NCBI GenBank assembly: GCA_037783545.1
Contig: JBBELK010000809.1
Location: forward strand, 186,001 to 250,000
Direction of reading: 5' to 3'
DNA: 64,000 bases
Origin: Henricia sp. BOLD:AAB3569
Taxonomy: Eukaryota; Echinodermata; Asteroidea; Spinulosida; Echinasteridae
Each line of letters starts with the position of its first letter. The stretch's first letter is position 1. A program made the position numbers and the translations under genes. Below are positions 11,946 to 23,064 of the stretch, piece after piece. The notes under the pieces are model-generated. The model was not told the origin of the DNA, made no database searches, and saw only the letters and a program-made list of their open reading frames with translations.

Positions 11946-12352
11946 TACCGGAAAACACCGGAAAACACACCGGAAAATACCGGAAAACACAGGAAAACAC
12001 CGGAAAACATACTAATTACCGGAAAACATACTAAATACCGGAAAACACCGGAAAACACCGGAAAACACACTAAATACCGGAAAACATACTAAATACCGGA
12101 AAATACCGGAAAACACCGGAAAACACACTAAATACCGGAAAACATACTAAATACCGGAAAACACCGAAAAACACACTAAATACTGGAAAACATACTAAAT
12201 ACCGGAAAACACCGGAAAACATACTAAATACCGGAAAACACGGGAAACATACTAAATACCGGAAAACATACTAAATACCGGAAAACACCGGAAAACATAC
12301 TAAATACCGGAAAACATACTAAATACCGGAAAACACCAGAAAATACACTGAA
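11946..12352. repeat. CCGGAAAACA minisatellite (left arm of copy A)
   Basis: Two interleaved units alternate: CCGGAAAACAC (11 bp) and CCGGAAAACATACTAAATA (19 bp). The inverted version lies at 14190-14695. Confidence 0.9.
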
Positions 12353-12366
12353 TGCCGCAAAACATA

Positions 12367-12615
12367 CAAGACACTAGTCTTGTTGCAATACCGAATTTTT
12401 GTTCCCCCTTCCACGCCACGCCTACGCGCTGTACCCACTACCGATAGAGGGCGCCATTCACACTTCGAAAGTCTGTGCCGAATTTCGGTAGGTCGAAGCA
12501 TGCAAATCAATGGGTTGAAGTGTGAATGGCGCCCTCTATCGGCAGTGGGTACAGCGCGTAGGCGGGGCGTAGAAGGGGGAATTACCAAAATTCGGTCTTG
12601 GGACAAGACTAACAA
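12367..12615. repeat. Nested palindromic MITE in copy A
   Basis: The arms at about 12399-12470 and 12515-12585 are complementary (landmarks CGCCTACGCGCTGTACCC and GGGTACAGCGCGTAGGCG), and the outer ends carry GTCTTG and CAAGAC. The same palindrome occurs at the same relative place in copies B (14746-15062) and C (47893-48132), so it predates their spread. Confidence 0.75.
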
Positions 12616-13027
12616 GACACTGGAAAACACCGTTTGACCTACGATTTATTCCTTAGACTGGTTCCCGTCCACATATTCCACATAGTAGAATATAAGGACA
12701 GGTAAAGGGCGCTTTATCTTGATCTGTGATTAGTCGTATTTGCGCGTTTAGGCAATGTACTCGATTTACATTTGGATATGTTCGACACGCACGGCCGGGT
12801 TACAAATGTCAATGCAAGATATACGCACTTACTAAACAAATAAAAATAATAACCACGTGATCACGGGCAGATTTCTGCCCGTCATGGCCGCCCTTTACCG
12901 ATCCTTATATTTTCGCAATAAGCGATAGGATCGGGAACCAATCTATTTATTCCTTTGCCATATAGACTGTACAATTCCCATAACCATGGGAAACGTGCCT
13001 GTGTGTCCGCCTACAGATTTCTATTAA

Positions 13028-13156
13028 AGGCACTGGATCGTCAGCAATGCGCGCGCGCCAAATTCGTGCCACGAATTACGCATCTCCATGCCTTTGCCAT
13101 GGAGCTGCGTATTTTGTGGCACCAATTTGGCGCGCGCGCGCATTGCTGACGAGCCT
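13028..13156. repeat. TTAA-flanked foldback 1 in copy A
   Basis: The left flank is TTAA at 13024-13027; the right flank has decayed to GTAA at 13157-13160. The arms contain CAGCAATGCGCGCGCGCC and its complement and fold almost completely. It matches the foldbacks at 16336-16467 and 48601-48733. TTAA target duplication points to a piggyBac-type non-autonomous element. Confidence 0.7.
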
Positions 13157-13160
13157 GTAA

Positions 13161-13345
13161 AGCCCGGTTTCCATATAGACGTAACAAACGCAGAGAGTGC
13201 CGCAAACTAGCAACGCAAACAGTAACGCAGACAGTCGGCAAAGTTGAACCAAGTTCAACTTTGCCGACTGTTTCCATCAGTGTTTGTGTTGGGGTTGTCT
13301 GCGTCTAGTCTGCGTGTGCGCGTTACGATTATATGGAAACCAGGC
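13161..13345. repeat. TTAA-flanked foldback 2 in copy A
   Basis: The ends AGCCCGGTTTCCATATA and TATATGGAAACCAGGC are complementary, and TTAA follows at 13346-13349. It is absent from copy B. Copy C has a different foldback at the same place, so this is an independent insertion. Confidence 0.65.
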
Positions 13346-13365
13346 TTAAGACACGACTGTGTTAA

Positions 13366-13671
13366 GGGGAGTTCACACTATCGCGGAAAAATCACACTGT
13401 TCCATATGTTTGTACACAAACTGGTTTGCCGCATGTGCGCGGCCTATCGCGACGCGCGAAACGTTTTGAGCTGGGTCAAAGTTCAAATCTGCTGAACTTT
13501 GACCGCGGTGCGCTGACCTTTCCAACGCGCAGCCAATGAGGTATCAGAGAAGCCCCAAGTTACTAGAGTGGAATTTTCTATTTTGGAATAATCGGCGATT
13601 GGGAGCTCATGCAATATGGTGAGCGCAGCGCGAAAGTGTGATTTTTCCGCGATAGTGTGTATCCGCATTCA
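13366..13671. repeat. TTAA-flanked foldback 3 in copy A
   Basis: TTAA at 13362-13365 and 13672-13675 flanks a 306-bp element whose arms include CACACTATCGCGGAAAAATC and its complement. Copies B and C lack it, which gives a clean empty-site comparison. Confidence 0.7.
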
Positions 13672-14189
13672 TTAATGGCACATCACCGTACCGGTTTCAG
13701 GCGGTTTGGAACGCGTGCGCGTGTAGCGCGTTTTGTGTTTGAACATAACACGTACGCGCGATCGTCACAACAATTGAGAAAGTGCGCATGCGGTTTTACG
13801 TGTACATGTAATTTAATGGGGAAGTGCCCCAAACCATGCAATGAGGTGTCCAAACTTATGCAAATGGTGCCAAAAACTATAAAAATGAATGTGCCCAAAA
13901 CTATGGTAATGAGATGGCGCGGTTATGCGCGTACGTCCTCCGTTTCTTATCTATCTTTTAACGGATATCTGTGGTGTTCGAACATAACGCACGATGGGCG
14001 CGGATCACTTGACTAGCGTCCTCACGCGTTCATCAGGAATACGGCCTATAGAAAGAGCACTTGCCACCAGTTCTGCAAATACGAACATGAGCGGAAATTT
14101 TCCAGACGAAATTAAAGTCATACGGTTATTAATTTAAATAAAAACGATTAAAAGTGTGCGGAAAATCACAATACACAAGTGCGTTTTCA

Positions 14190-14695
14190 GGTGTTTTCCG
14201 GTATTTAGTATGTTTTCCGGTATTTAGTATGTTTTCCGGTATTTAGTATGTTTTCCGGTATTTTCCGGTATTTAGTATGTTTTCCGGTATTTAGTATGTT
14301 TTCCGGTGTTTTCCGGTATTTAGTATGTTTTCCGGTATTTAGTATGTTTTCCGGTGTTTTCCGGTATTTAGTATGTTTTCCGGTGTTTTCCGGTATTTAG
14401 TATGTTTTCCGGTGTTTTCCGGTATTTAGTATGTTTTCCGGTATCTAGTATGTTTTCCGTTTTTTTCCGGTATTTTCCGGTGTTTTCCGGTGTTTTCCGT
14501 TGTTTTCTGGTGGTTTCCGGTATATAGTGTGTTTTCCGGTATTTAGTGTGTTTTCCGGTGTTTTCCGGTATTTAGTGTGTTTTCCGGTGTTTTCCGGTAT
14601 TTAGTATGTTTTCCGGTATTTGGTATGTTTTCCGGTGTTTTTCGGTGTTTTCCGGTGAGTTTTCCGGTGTTTTCCAGTGTTTTCCGGTATATAGT
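14190..14695. repeat. TTTTCCGG minisatellite (right arm of copy A)
   Basis: This is the inverted counterpart of 11946-12352, with units of GTATTTAGTATGTTTTCCG and GTGTTTTCCG. Confidence 0.9.
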
Positions 14696-15166
14696 ATCAC
14701 CCGAAAACACCAGAAAATACACTAAATGCCGCAAAACATACAAGACACTAGTCTTGTCCCAAGACTGAATTTTGGTTCCCCCTCCCACGCCCCGCCTACG
14801 CGCTGTACCCAGTACCGATAGAGGGCGCTATTCACACTTCGACCTACCGAATTGTACTCTGGTACCCGGACCAAAAAATCTTTGACTAGACAGAATTTAA
14901 ATCATTCAGTCGTTGTATGTGGAATATGTGGAGCGGGAACCAGTCTAACCGAATTGTGGAATTTCGGTAGGTCGAAGTGTGAATGGCGCCCTCTATCGGT
15001 AGTGGGTACAGCGCGTAGGCGGGGCGTGGAAGGGGGAACCAAAATTCGGTCTTGGGACAAGACTAACAATTAAGACACGGGAAAACACCGTTTGACCTAC
15101 GATTTATTCCTTAGACTGGTTCCCGTCCACATATTCCACATAGGAGAATATAAGGACAGGTAAAGG

Positions 15167-15717
15167 CATCCTCTTGCAACAGTGCCCCTTTAACGCACTC
15201 CCTAACGCCTGCGTACAGTGGCCCGGTAGAAACAGGCCCATGCATTTCGCGGTGGAACAAGCGACAGAAATCTTGTCGCCCCTGCTGGACCAATTAGGAC
15301 GCTTGGCAGTGCGTTGCAGGCATTCATATGTCACGCGCGCAGATTGTAAACACGTACCGTGCATGAATGTGATACATGTACTCGGTAAGGCTGGCCGTTG
15401 TCCGCGCGCGTCGGCGATTGGCTGCTATTTAAAGCATACTTGGGAATCCGTTCCATTACATTCGTCAGCATGCATCCCTGTTATTAATTTGAAAAACTGC
15501 TGAGTAAATTAAAATCGTCGTTTAAAAGTTTGGTAGGAATGGGACAGTCATGAGGAACGGAACCCAATACAATTTTCGGCATAACATGACCGAATTGATT
15601 AAATTACATCAAAATGACTCGGGCGTGAGTTGGATGAAGACAACAGATTTGCGTGTGTTTCCTCAGGGTATTGCAACGTCGCTTTGCAGAGTGGAAATTC
15701 CCTGATATCTCAGGATG
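15167..15717. mobile_element. 551-bp insertion with 8-bp target duplication
   Basis: GGTAAAGG occurs at 15159-15166 and again at 15718-15725; copy C has it once at the same site. The insert begins CATCCT and ends AGGATG, a 6-bp terminal inverted repeat. An 8-bp duplication suggests the hAT or a similar superfamily. There is no transposase, so it is non-autonomous. Confidence 0.7.
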
Positions 15718-15840
15718 GGTAAAGGGCGCTTCATCTTGATCTGTGATTGGTCGTATTTGCGCGTGCGCATCGTGCGTTTTATATTTAAAAATTGGCGAAG
15801 CCCTTTGCTTTAGGCAATGTACTTGATTTACATTTGGGTA

Positions 15841-16086
15841 TGGGTCTTTCTATAAATTAGGGGTCCAAAAGTGTGACATTTGGTGTCCCCCGTTACACCT
15901 GATATGTGTTATTTTTCGTAAAAAAATCATTAAAATGCCTTTTAAACCATTTTGTATGAATTGTACTTTATGTACTCACTCTTTGAGATGGAAAGTATTT
16001 AAAGAGTGTGTCTTGAATTTACAAAAACAAAATGTAAAATGTAACGGGGACACCAACATTGGACCCCTAATTTATAGAAAGACCCA
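15841..16086. mobile_element. 246-bp TA-flanked MITE
   Basis: TA at 15839-15840 and 16087-16088 flanks an insert whose ends TGGGTCTTTCTATAAATTAG and CTAATTTATAGAAAGACCCA are complementary. Copy C has the uninterrupted site. TA duplication with such ends is typical of Tc1/mariner-type MITEs. Confidence 0.8.
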
Positions 16087-16335
16087 TATGTTCGACACGC
16101 ACGGCTGGGTTACAAATGTCCATGCAAATTATACGCACTTACTAAAACAATAAACATAATAACCACGTGACCATGGGCAGATTTCTGCCCGTCATGGCCG
16201 CCCTTTACCGATCCTTATATTTTTGCAATAAGCGATAGGATCGGACACCAGTCTATTTATTCCTTTGCCATAGACTGTACAATTCCCATAACCATGGGAA
16301 ACGTGCCTGTGTGTCCGCCCACAGATTTCTATTAA

Positions 16336-16467
16336 AGGCACAGGCTCGTCAGCAATGCGCGCGCGCCAAATTCGTGCCACGAATTACGCATCTCCATGCC
16401 TTTGCTATGGGGTGCGTATTTTGTGGCACCAATTTGGCGCGCGCGCATTGCTGACGAGCCTGTGCCC
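16336..16467. repeat. TTAA-flanked foldback 1 in copy B
   Basis: TTAA at 16332-16335 and 16468-16471 flanks arms containing CAGCAATGCGCGCGCGCC and its complement. It is the best-preserved flank pair of this foldback family. Confidence 0.75.
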
Positions 16468-17178
16468 TTAACAGCTAGATAAGAAACGACTGTGTTATTA
16501 AATATGGCACATCACCGTAACCGGTTCCGGTTTTAGGCGGTTTGGAACGCGTGCGCGTGTAGCGCGTTTTGTGTTTGAACATAGCACGTGCGATCATCAC
16601 AAACAAGTGCGCATATGCATGGGGAAGTGCCCAAAACCATGCAAATGAGGTGTCTGAACTTATATGCAAATGGTGCCCAAACTATAAAAATAAATGTGCC
16701 CAAAACTATATGGTAATGAGATAGCGCGGTTATGCGCGTACGTCCTCCGTTTCTTATCTATCTTTTAACGGATATCTGTGGTGTTCGAACATAACGCACG
16801 ATGGGCGCTGATCACTTGACTAGCGTCCTCACGCGTTCATCAGGAATACGGCCTATAGAAAGAGCACTTGTCACCAGTTCAAGTGCAAATACGAACATGA
16901 GCGGAACTTTTCCAGACAAAATTAAAGTTATATGGTTATTAATTTAAATATAAACGTTTGAAAGTGTGCGGAAAATCACAATACACAAGTGCGTTTTCAG
17001 GTGTTTTCCGGTATTTAGCATGTTTTCCGGTATTTAGTATGTTTTCCGGTGTTTTCCGGTATTTAGTTTGTTTTCTGGTATTTAGTATGTTTTCCGGTGT
17101 TTTTCGGTATTTAGTATGTTTTCCGGTATTTAGTATGTTTTCCGGTATTTAGTATGTTTTCCGGTATATAGTACTACC

Positions 17179-17669
17179 GCACTTGGGTTTCCCATTTAAT
17201 AGACCGATCCAGTAAGCTCCGCCCATTTATAAATTGCCTGGCAACATGCCGCACATAATGCATGTGTGCAGTAGAGTAGGGTGACCGCGCCGTGCGTCAG
17301 CGTCAGCGTCCGCGCCCTGGTCAGCGCGTATTGAAATACGCACACGCACACAGAAACTGCACGCTCGAAAGCAAAATGCGCACTTAAGTATCCGGTCGTG
17401 TGCGTGCACGTACAACACGCCTGGAATACGCGTAACGCGCGCGATCGAACAAAAACATCTCGGCACACATTTAGAACACAGTGAATGCACAACATAGCAA
17501 AACGACAAACTAATTTTGGTGAGTTTTCCCGTTAACACAAAAACACATTTATGAATGGATAAAAAGTAGGTTTGGATAGTCTTATATACAATCCGTTTTA
17601 AACCGGCTAGGGTCCTCTGCGCTGATAAAAATGATGTTTATGGTGTTTTTGCGTCACTCGTGCTGTATT
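17179..17669. other. CpG-rich unassigned stretch
   Basis: This holds GC-rich sequence with many CpG (17290-17450: CGTCAGCGTCAGCGTCCGCG and similar). Two overlapping minus-strand open frames (17196-17495, 17227-17538) are probably compositional. No domain was recognised. Confidence 0.4.
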
Positions 17670-18954
17670 TCCATCGTATTCCTGTATTTTAATGAGGCTG
17701 GATCCGCCACTGGGAATAATTCTTCCTAATTTGTGGAATTTGGTTCATTAGCTTGTTTGTGAATCAAGTGTTGAACTTGTGGGCGCGTATTACTAGTAAT
17801 ACCAATAAATTGGCCAAATAAGTTGTCCTTACGCACTTGATACACGTGATATGCTGTTCTTAATCTTAGGTTACAAATTATTTATCAGCAAATCGGAAAC
17901 AGTTAGTGGCGCGCAGGCTGGTTTGGTCGGGGTGGGGGTGGGGAGCGGGGGGATTTTCATGAAAGCGGAACTTCAACTCCTGACAAGCCCACTCAGATCG
18001 TCAGGTTGGGTGATCGGTCTGATGTAGCTCAGCGGTTAAGACGTAGTACTATCAGTGGTTAAGACGTAGTACTATCAATCGAGAGATTGCAGGTTCGAAT
18101 CTCCTATCGAATCTTGTATTAACTTTTTGTTACTATTAATTGAGGAAAGAGTGTGGTATGGTGTGGGGTTATGTTGAGGTAGTTATCGACAAAACACATC
18201 AGTATGCAACATATGCATAGGGGTTAAACCAATCAGAAGCAATGTTCGCTAAACAGCGGTACGAAAAAAATATCGCACCCCGGCGCACTGCATCCCGGGC
18301 GCCCTGCACTGCCGACCCCCACCTCCTGGACCGCATGACCCAGTCGCCATGGTCCCCGGTTCCCTCACCCGGTCCTGATCCCCACACCAATCACCCCCTC
18401 CCCCTCCCCCAGCCGGTCATGATACCTGCAAGTTACGGATATATGCTGTTGTCAAACACGATTGCCTATAATACATATGCTGAATTGAAGAATAATGTCG
18501 GGATGGTTACGGTGTATAAAAGGAGGGCACCAGCGCCCCCTTCCCCGCTGAGCTACATCAGACCGATCACCCAACCCGACGATCTGAGTGGGCTTGTCAG
18601 GAGTTGAAGTTCCGCTTTCATAAAATTCCTCTCCCTCCCCCCCACCCCCCCCCCCCACCCCCCCCCCCCCCACCCCCCACCCCCACCCCCACCCCGACCA
18701 AACCAGCCTACGCGCCACTAACTGTTCGTGATTTCCTGATAAATAATGTGTAACCTTATGCTACGTTTACACCATGTCCCCGGCAGTCCCGGCGCCCCGG
18801 TTTGGCCAAAACGTGGCGTGCCGTGGAACTTTTATTGTCTTTTTATTACTTTGGCTCGACTCGGCCCTAGTTGAGCCGGTGTGTTGCGTTCTACCACGGT
18901 GCGTTACGTCCCGGTACGAAAGCGTGGCGCGCCGTGCCGGTTCCGGGACGCGAG
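17670..18954 (+). repeat. Left arm of a giant inverted repeat (repeat Y, copy 1)
   Basis: Positions 17670-18954 are the near-exact reverse complement of 20831-22116. The match includes the TCCATCGTATTCCTG end, the tRNA-like block, a poly-C tract at 18637-18690 and the start of the TATGCTACG element at 18757. The 121-codon open frames on the two arms (18242-18607 plus, 21179-21544 minus) differ by one residue, which indicates a recent inverted duplication. Those frames are proline-rich with no motif and I do not call them genes. Confidence 0.85.
18021..18107 (+). ncRNA. tRNA-like (SINE-type) block with A and B boxes
   Basis: An A box-like TAGCTCAGCGGTTAAG (18025-18040) and a B box GGTTCGAATC (18092-18101) are spaced as in tRNA-derived pol III promoters. 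A 25-bp stretch (GGTTAAGACGTAGTACTATC...) is duplicated between them, stretching the tRNA-like region. No cloverleaf with a paired acceptor stem forms, so this is a SINE or tRNA relic, not a tRNA gene. Copies: 21680-21765 (minus) and 50795-50864 (plus). Confidence 0.6.
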
Positions 18955-18967
18955 TGTTGAAGAAGGA

Positions 18968-19330
18968 GGAGGGGGCGCTGGTGCCCTCCTTTTATACACC
19001 GTAACCACCTCGACATTATTCTTCAATTTGGCATATGTATTAGGCAATCGTGTTTGACAACAGCACATATCCGTAACTTGCAGGTATCATGACCGGCTGG
19101 GGGAGAAGGTGGGGGCGGGGGGGGGGGGGGGGGGGCTGTGAGGTGATTGGTGTGGGGATCAGGACCGGAGAGGGAACCGGGGACCGTGGCGCCTGGGTCA
19201 TGCGGTTCGGGAGGTGGGGGTTGGCAGTGCAGGACGCCCGGGATGCAGTGCGCCGGGGTGCAGGGCGGGAATGGAAGACGCAGGGGGCGGGGCTTACTGT
19301 TACACGTGCCCTGACCTTCAGGATTTCCAG
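18968..19330 (+). repeat. Repeat Y internal block in the loop of the inverted repeat
   Basis: This block matches 21240-21510 and 25030-25400 in the same orientation and 18300-18540 inverted. It contains a run of about 20 G at 19117-19136. Confidence 0.6.
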
Positions 19331-20040
19331 GCGTTCTTAAGCAGGGGTTCGCACCACCGAACATTTTCTTAAGCGGGTGATTTTGCTTTTGTATGGTTAT
19401 AGGAACACATTGGCTTTTGTTTATTGATGCACTCGTAATTATGATTAAAGGTGTAATTAGTGCTAATTGAAGGCCTTCTTAATTAAACTTAGCACCACAT
19501 ATCTTGTTCTTAAATGGTTAATCAGTGATTGATTTGTCATAAACTTTTAATCCAAACACGCTAGAAACTTGCTCTTCGTATTTTGAATATTGGTGACCTT
19601 TGACCTAATTAACCTTTGACCCTTTCTTAAGTAGGGTTCGCACCACCATAACTTTTCTTAAGTTGCATGTTTGTGTTCAGCCGTGTGTAGGGTGCACATA
19701 TACATACATTTTGTATTTGCACTCAGAATTATGATTAAACGTCTAATTAGCGCTAATTAACCGCTTTCTTAAGTGGCTAACGCACCAAATATATCTTTCT
19801 TAAGTAACGAATTATCAATCAATGTAGGTTGGCCTTACGATCCGTGCTAAAATTGGGTTTGCACTCTCAATTATGATGAAACCGAATTTTTGGGTGACTT
19901 TAGGGGGCTTCCCCCTCCCAACGCACCACCCGGGACAGTTAAGAAAGCCCGTTTGGGAGATGTCCCAGCTACTTCTACCAATCCCACACTTCAAACCTTT
20001 TGCACTCAAAATTATGATGAAATCCTGCTGGGCTCCCGGA
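19331..20040 (+). repeat. TTCTTAAG repeat, copy 1
   Basis: Degenerate units of 250-300 bp each carry TTCTTAAG, GGTTCGCACCACC (or GCACCA) and AATTATGATTAAA/GAAA words. The whole block recurs at 25408-26125 in the same orientation with few differences. Each copy contains one perfect inverted DR1 motif, TGACCTTTGACCT (19594-19606; 25680-25692). No coding capacity. Confidence 0.75.
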
Positions 20041-20047
20041 CTAGCAT

Positions 20048-21028
20048 TATGCTACGTTTACACCATGTCCCCGGCAGTCCCGGCGCCCCGGTAGAGGATC
20101 ACCGTGGAGGCACCGGGATGGACGTCGGGGAGCGTAGGGGACCGGGGTGGCGAAACGTGAATGACCGTAGCTCACCCTTGCCACCGGCCAGTGAGCAGCT
20201 CTGTCAAAAAATTTGCCCCGGCAGTCCCGGCACTCCCGGCACTAATGAGAATCGTCCTGGGCCGCAGTGGGACGGGGCTTCCGTCACAGGGCGTGACGGA
20301 CCGCAGTGTGCCTTGAGTCACCGGGGTGTGGCACCGTGGGGTGCCGGGGACCTCTGATCGCCTCACGCTCCGCCACGTTTGGAAGCCCGGCACCCCACGG
20401 TCTACCAGGGCCCGTCACGGTAGTGGCCACTAGCATGGTGTGAATGCGGCCCGGTGAGCTGCGGTGCGCCAAGGTGTGTGACGGTTGTTGCTCAGGGCCA
20501 GTTACGCCTCACCGCGTCGCGCTCCAGGACAAAGTGAAAATGAAGGTGTGGAGCGCACTATTTATACCCTCCGGGGCTCACCGGGAGACCACCGGGTGAC
20601 CACCGGGGCGTGAAACGTGACAGCTGCCACGTTCAGTCGCAGGGCGCCGCAGCAGACCCTCGCACATCGTTCGGAACGTATTGGGCCGGGACAACAAACG
20701 TGACACGAACGGGACGGACGTGAGGCACCGCATCAGAACTTAGCAGGCCGGCCTGGGACGTGGACCCATCCGTAGTGGAACGGCGCTTGAAACGTAGCGC
20801 GCCGTCTCGGTTCCGGGGCGCACCGTCCGCCTCGCGTCCCGGAACCGGCACGGCGCGCCACGCTTTCGTACCGGGACGTAACGCACCGTGGTAGAACGCA
20901 ACACACCGGCTCAACTAGGGCCGAGTCGAGCCAAAGTAATAAAAAGACAATAAAAGTTCCACGGCACGCCACGTTTTGGCCAAACCGGGGCGCCGGGACT
21001 GCCGGGGACATGGTGTAAACGTAGCATA
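20048..21028. mobile_element. Non-autonomous TIR element TATGCTACG...CGTAGCATA
   Basis: The ends are perfect complements over about 45 bp, beginning TATGCTACGTTTACACCATG, and the interior is very GC-rich with further internal inverted repeats. A 5' fragment of the same element lies at 18757-18954 in the left arm. There is no transposase gene. I could not fix the target duplication. Confidence 0.7.
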
Positions 21029-22116
21029 AGGTTACACATTATTTATCAGGAAATCACGAACAGTTAGTGGCGCGTAGGCTGGTTTGGTCGGGGGTGGGGG
21101 TGGGGGTGGGGGTGGGGGGGGGGGGGGGGGGGGGGGGGGGTGGGGGGGGAGGGAGAGGAATTTTATGAAAGCGGAACTTCAACTCCTGACAAGCCCACTC
21201 AGATCGTCGGGTTGGGTGATCGGTCTGATGTAGCTCAGCGGGGAAGGGGGCGCTGGTGCCCTCCTTTTATACACCGTAACCACCCCGACATTATTCTTCA
21301 ATTCAGCATATGTATTATAGGCAATCGTGTTTGACAACAGCATATATCCGTAACTTGCAGGTATCATGACCGGCTGGGGGAGGGGGAGGGGGTGATTGGT
21401 GTGGGGATCAGGACCGGGTGAGGGAACCGGGGACCATGGCGACTGGGTCATGCGGTCCAGGAGGTGGGGGTCGGCAGTGCAGGGCGCCCGGGATGCAGTG
21501 CGCCGGGGTGCGATATTTTTTTCGTACCGCTGTTTAGCGAACATTGCTTCTGATTGGTTTAACCCCTATGCATATGTTGCATACTGATGTGTTTTGTCGA
21601 TAACTACCTCAACATAACCCCACACCATACCACACTCTTTCCTCAATTAATAGTAACAAAAAGTTAATACAAGATTCGATAGGAGATTCGAACCTGCAAT
21701 CTCTCGATTGATAGTACTACGTCTTAACCACTGATAGTACTACGTCTTAACCGCTGAGCTACATCAGACCGATCACCCAACCTGACGATCTGAGTGGGCT
21801 TGTCAGGAGTTGAAGTTCCGCTTTCATGAAAATCCCCCCGCTCCCCACCCCCACCCCGACCAAACCAGCCTGCGCGCCACTAACTGTTTCCGATTTGCTG
21901 ATAAATAATTTGTAACCTAAGATTAAGAACAGCATATCACGTGTATCAAGTGCGTAAGGACAACTTATTTGGCAAATTTATTGGTATTACTAGTAATACG
22001 CGCCCACAAGTTCAACACTTGATTCACAAACAAGCTAATGAACCAAATTCCACAAATTAGGAAGAATTATTCCCAGTGGCGGATCCAGCCTCATTAAAAT
22101 ACAGGAATACGATGGA
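20831..22116 (-). repeat. Right arm of a giant inverted repeat (repeat Y, copy 2)
   Basis: Mirror of 17670-18954, separated from it by a 1,876-bp loop. It includes the tRNA-like block on the minus strand (21680-21765, B box complement GATTCGAACC) and a long poly-G tract at about 21090-21150. Confidence 0.85.
21680..21765 (-). ncRNA. tRNA-like (SINE-type) block, minus copy
   Basis: Reverse complement of 18021-18107, with the same duplicated segment between the A and B boxes. Not a functional tRNA. Confidence 0.55.
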
Positions 22117-22665
22117 TTTCAGGGGGATATTCCCGTCCGTTTTGTGTTGAGGAACTGGTTAAAGATCGGTAACATTAGCCACTTTTGGTAATGGAGTGCG
22201 AATTGTTATGTTTGTGTTGATTTTGTTTAACCTATCCGGACCGGAACCACAAGCCTAACCCTCCGACGACTCCAGATCTCTAGCACCCGGTCACACCGAG
22301 CTGCCCTAAAAAAAAAAAGAGAGATAGCCCATGCTTCTGATACTATCCGCCACTTTTCCAGGATGCAAGCCCTCACCAAGTCATTTAGTAACCACGCCTT
22401 GGACAAACCGCCGCGCGCCGGCCGTAAACAGATCAGGAAATTTCACAAAATCACTCGTACCCGCGCGCCCGAGTCCGCTCTGAGTCGGACAATAGGACTG
22501 ATCTATATCCTAACGTCCGTACAATACCGAGCCCTTCAGGTCCCAGCCAGCCTTGATTAGCCCATAGAGGAAGTCTTTCCTTCCTCCATGATTAGCCAAA
22601 CCGTGGTCAACCTCAGCCTGCAGCGACCGCTCTCACGCACATAAACCAAAGTTCTGTCCCTCGGC

Positions 22666-23064
22666 ATGAACTTTGCCATCCCGGTCGAGGACATCATTCA
22701 GTCAATAGAACTGGCCTTACAACACCTCAGCAAGACAACCGTAGATGATGATGATACTGGCATCTTATATAGCGCACATATCTATCCTGCAAGATACTCA
22801 TGGCGCTCTACACATTATGTCCGACTCCAAATCCACCAAGTACTCAAGCAAGCCAAGCAAACCAGACCTAACTACTCAAGGCAAGAACTGTCAGCACTCC
22901 AAGCCCTACGCCAAGACCGATCCATACCCATCCTTCCCGTAGACATGGACAAAGCAGACTACGATTACTGCCATCTTTTCCTGGCTGGAGGAGAGTCAGC
23001 AATTGACTGGAAATATTGCGTTCTGTGGCTGGTGTGGGGTCCTTCCAGAGAGAGTGGTATATAG
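22666..23064 (+). pseudogene. Penelope-like RT protein, N-terminal remnant
   Basis: The open frame reads MNFAIPVEDIIQSIELALQ, then an unrelated-looking stretch, then LKQAKQTRPNYSRQELSALQ, SIPILPVD and MDKADYDYC. In Penelope-like proteins this order precedes the RT fingers; the LP-A-DKG box is altered here. The frame leaves the homology after DYDYC and runs on to 23064 in unrelated sequence. It is about 130 residues of a protein that would normally be several hundred, so it is inactive. The family call rests on remembered motif order, not a search. Confidence 0.5.

Larger units (their letters stand above)
11933..14702. mobile_element. Composite foldback repeat, copy A
   Basis: The ends are inverted: GGGTGATACTTTTTACCGG at the left, and the complement of GGGTGATACTATATACCGG at the right. 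Both ends continue into long inverted arms of a CCGGAAAACA minisatellite. The same order of internal blocks occurs in copy B (14703-17178) and copy C (47806-49519). No transposase is encoded, so it is non-autonomous. Copy A is longer than C mainly because of longer minisatellite arms and two extra foldbacks (13161-13345 and 13366-13671). Confidence 0.75.
14703..17178. mobile_element. Composite foldback repeat, copy B
   Basis: It follows copy A head to tail with no unique spacer. It has the same block order as copy C, but the left minisatellite is reduced to one or two units, and the right arm (16998-17170) ends CCGGTATATAGTACTACC. It carries two extra insertions (15167-15717 and 15841-16086) whose target duplications can be read against copy C. 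Confidence 0.7.

Noticed and set aside
11946-12352. CRISPR-like array of regular repeats
   Set aside because: There are no distinct spacers; the units alternate between 11 and 19 bp of the same sequence and recur inverted at the other end of a transposon-like element, in a eukaryotic genome.
12319-12637. Open frames on both strands with near-mirror peptides
   Set aside because: They arise from the nested palindrome (GCGCTGTACCC arms) in the composite repeat.
17196-17538. CpG-island promoter with a small gene
   Set aside because: Only base composition supports it; no TATA, start codon context or exon could be shown.
18242-18607. 121-codon open frame, mirrored at 21179-21544
   Set aside because: It spans tRNA-like, poly-C and repeat sequence, has no domain, and is conserved only because the two arms are recent copies.
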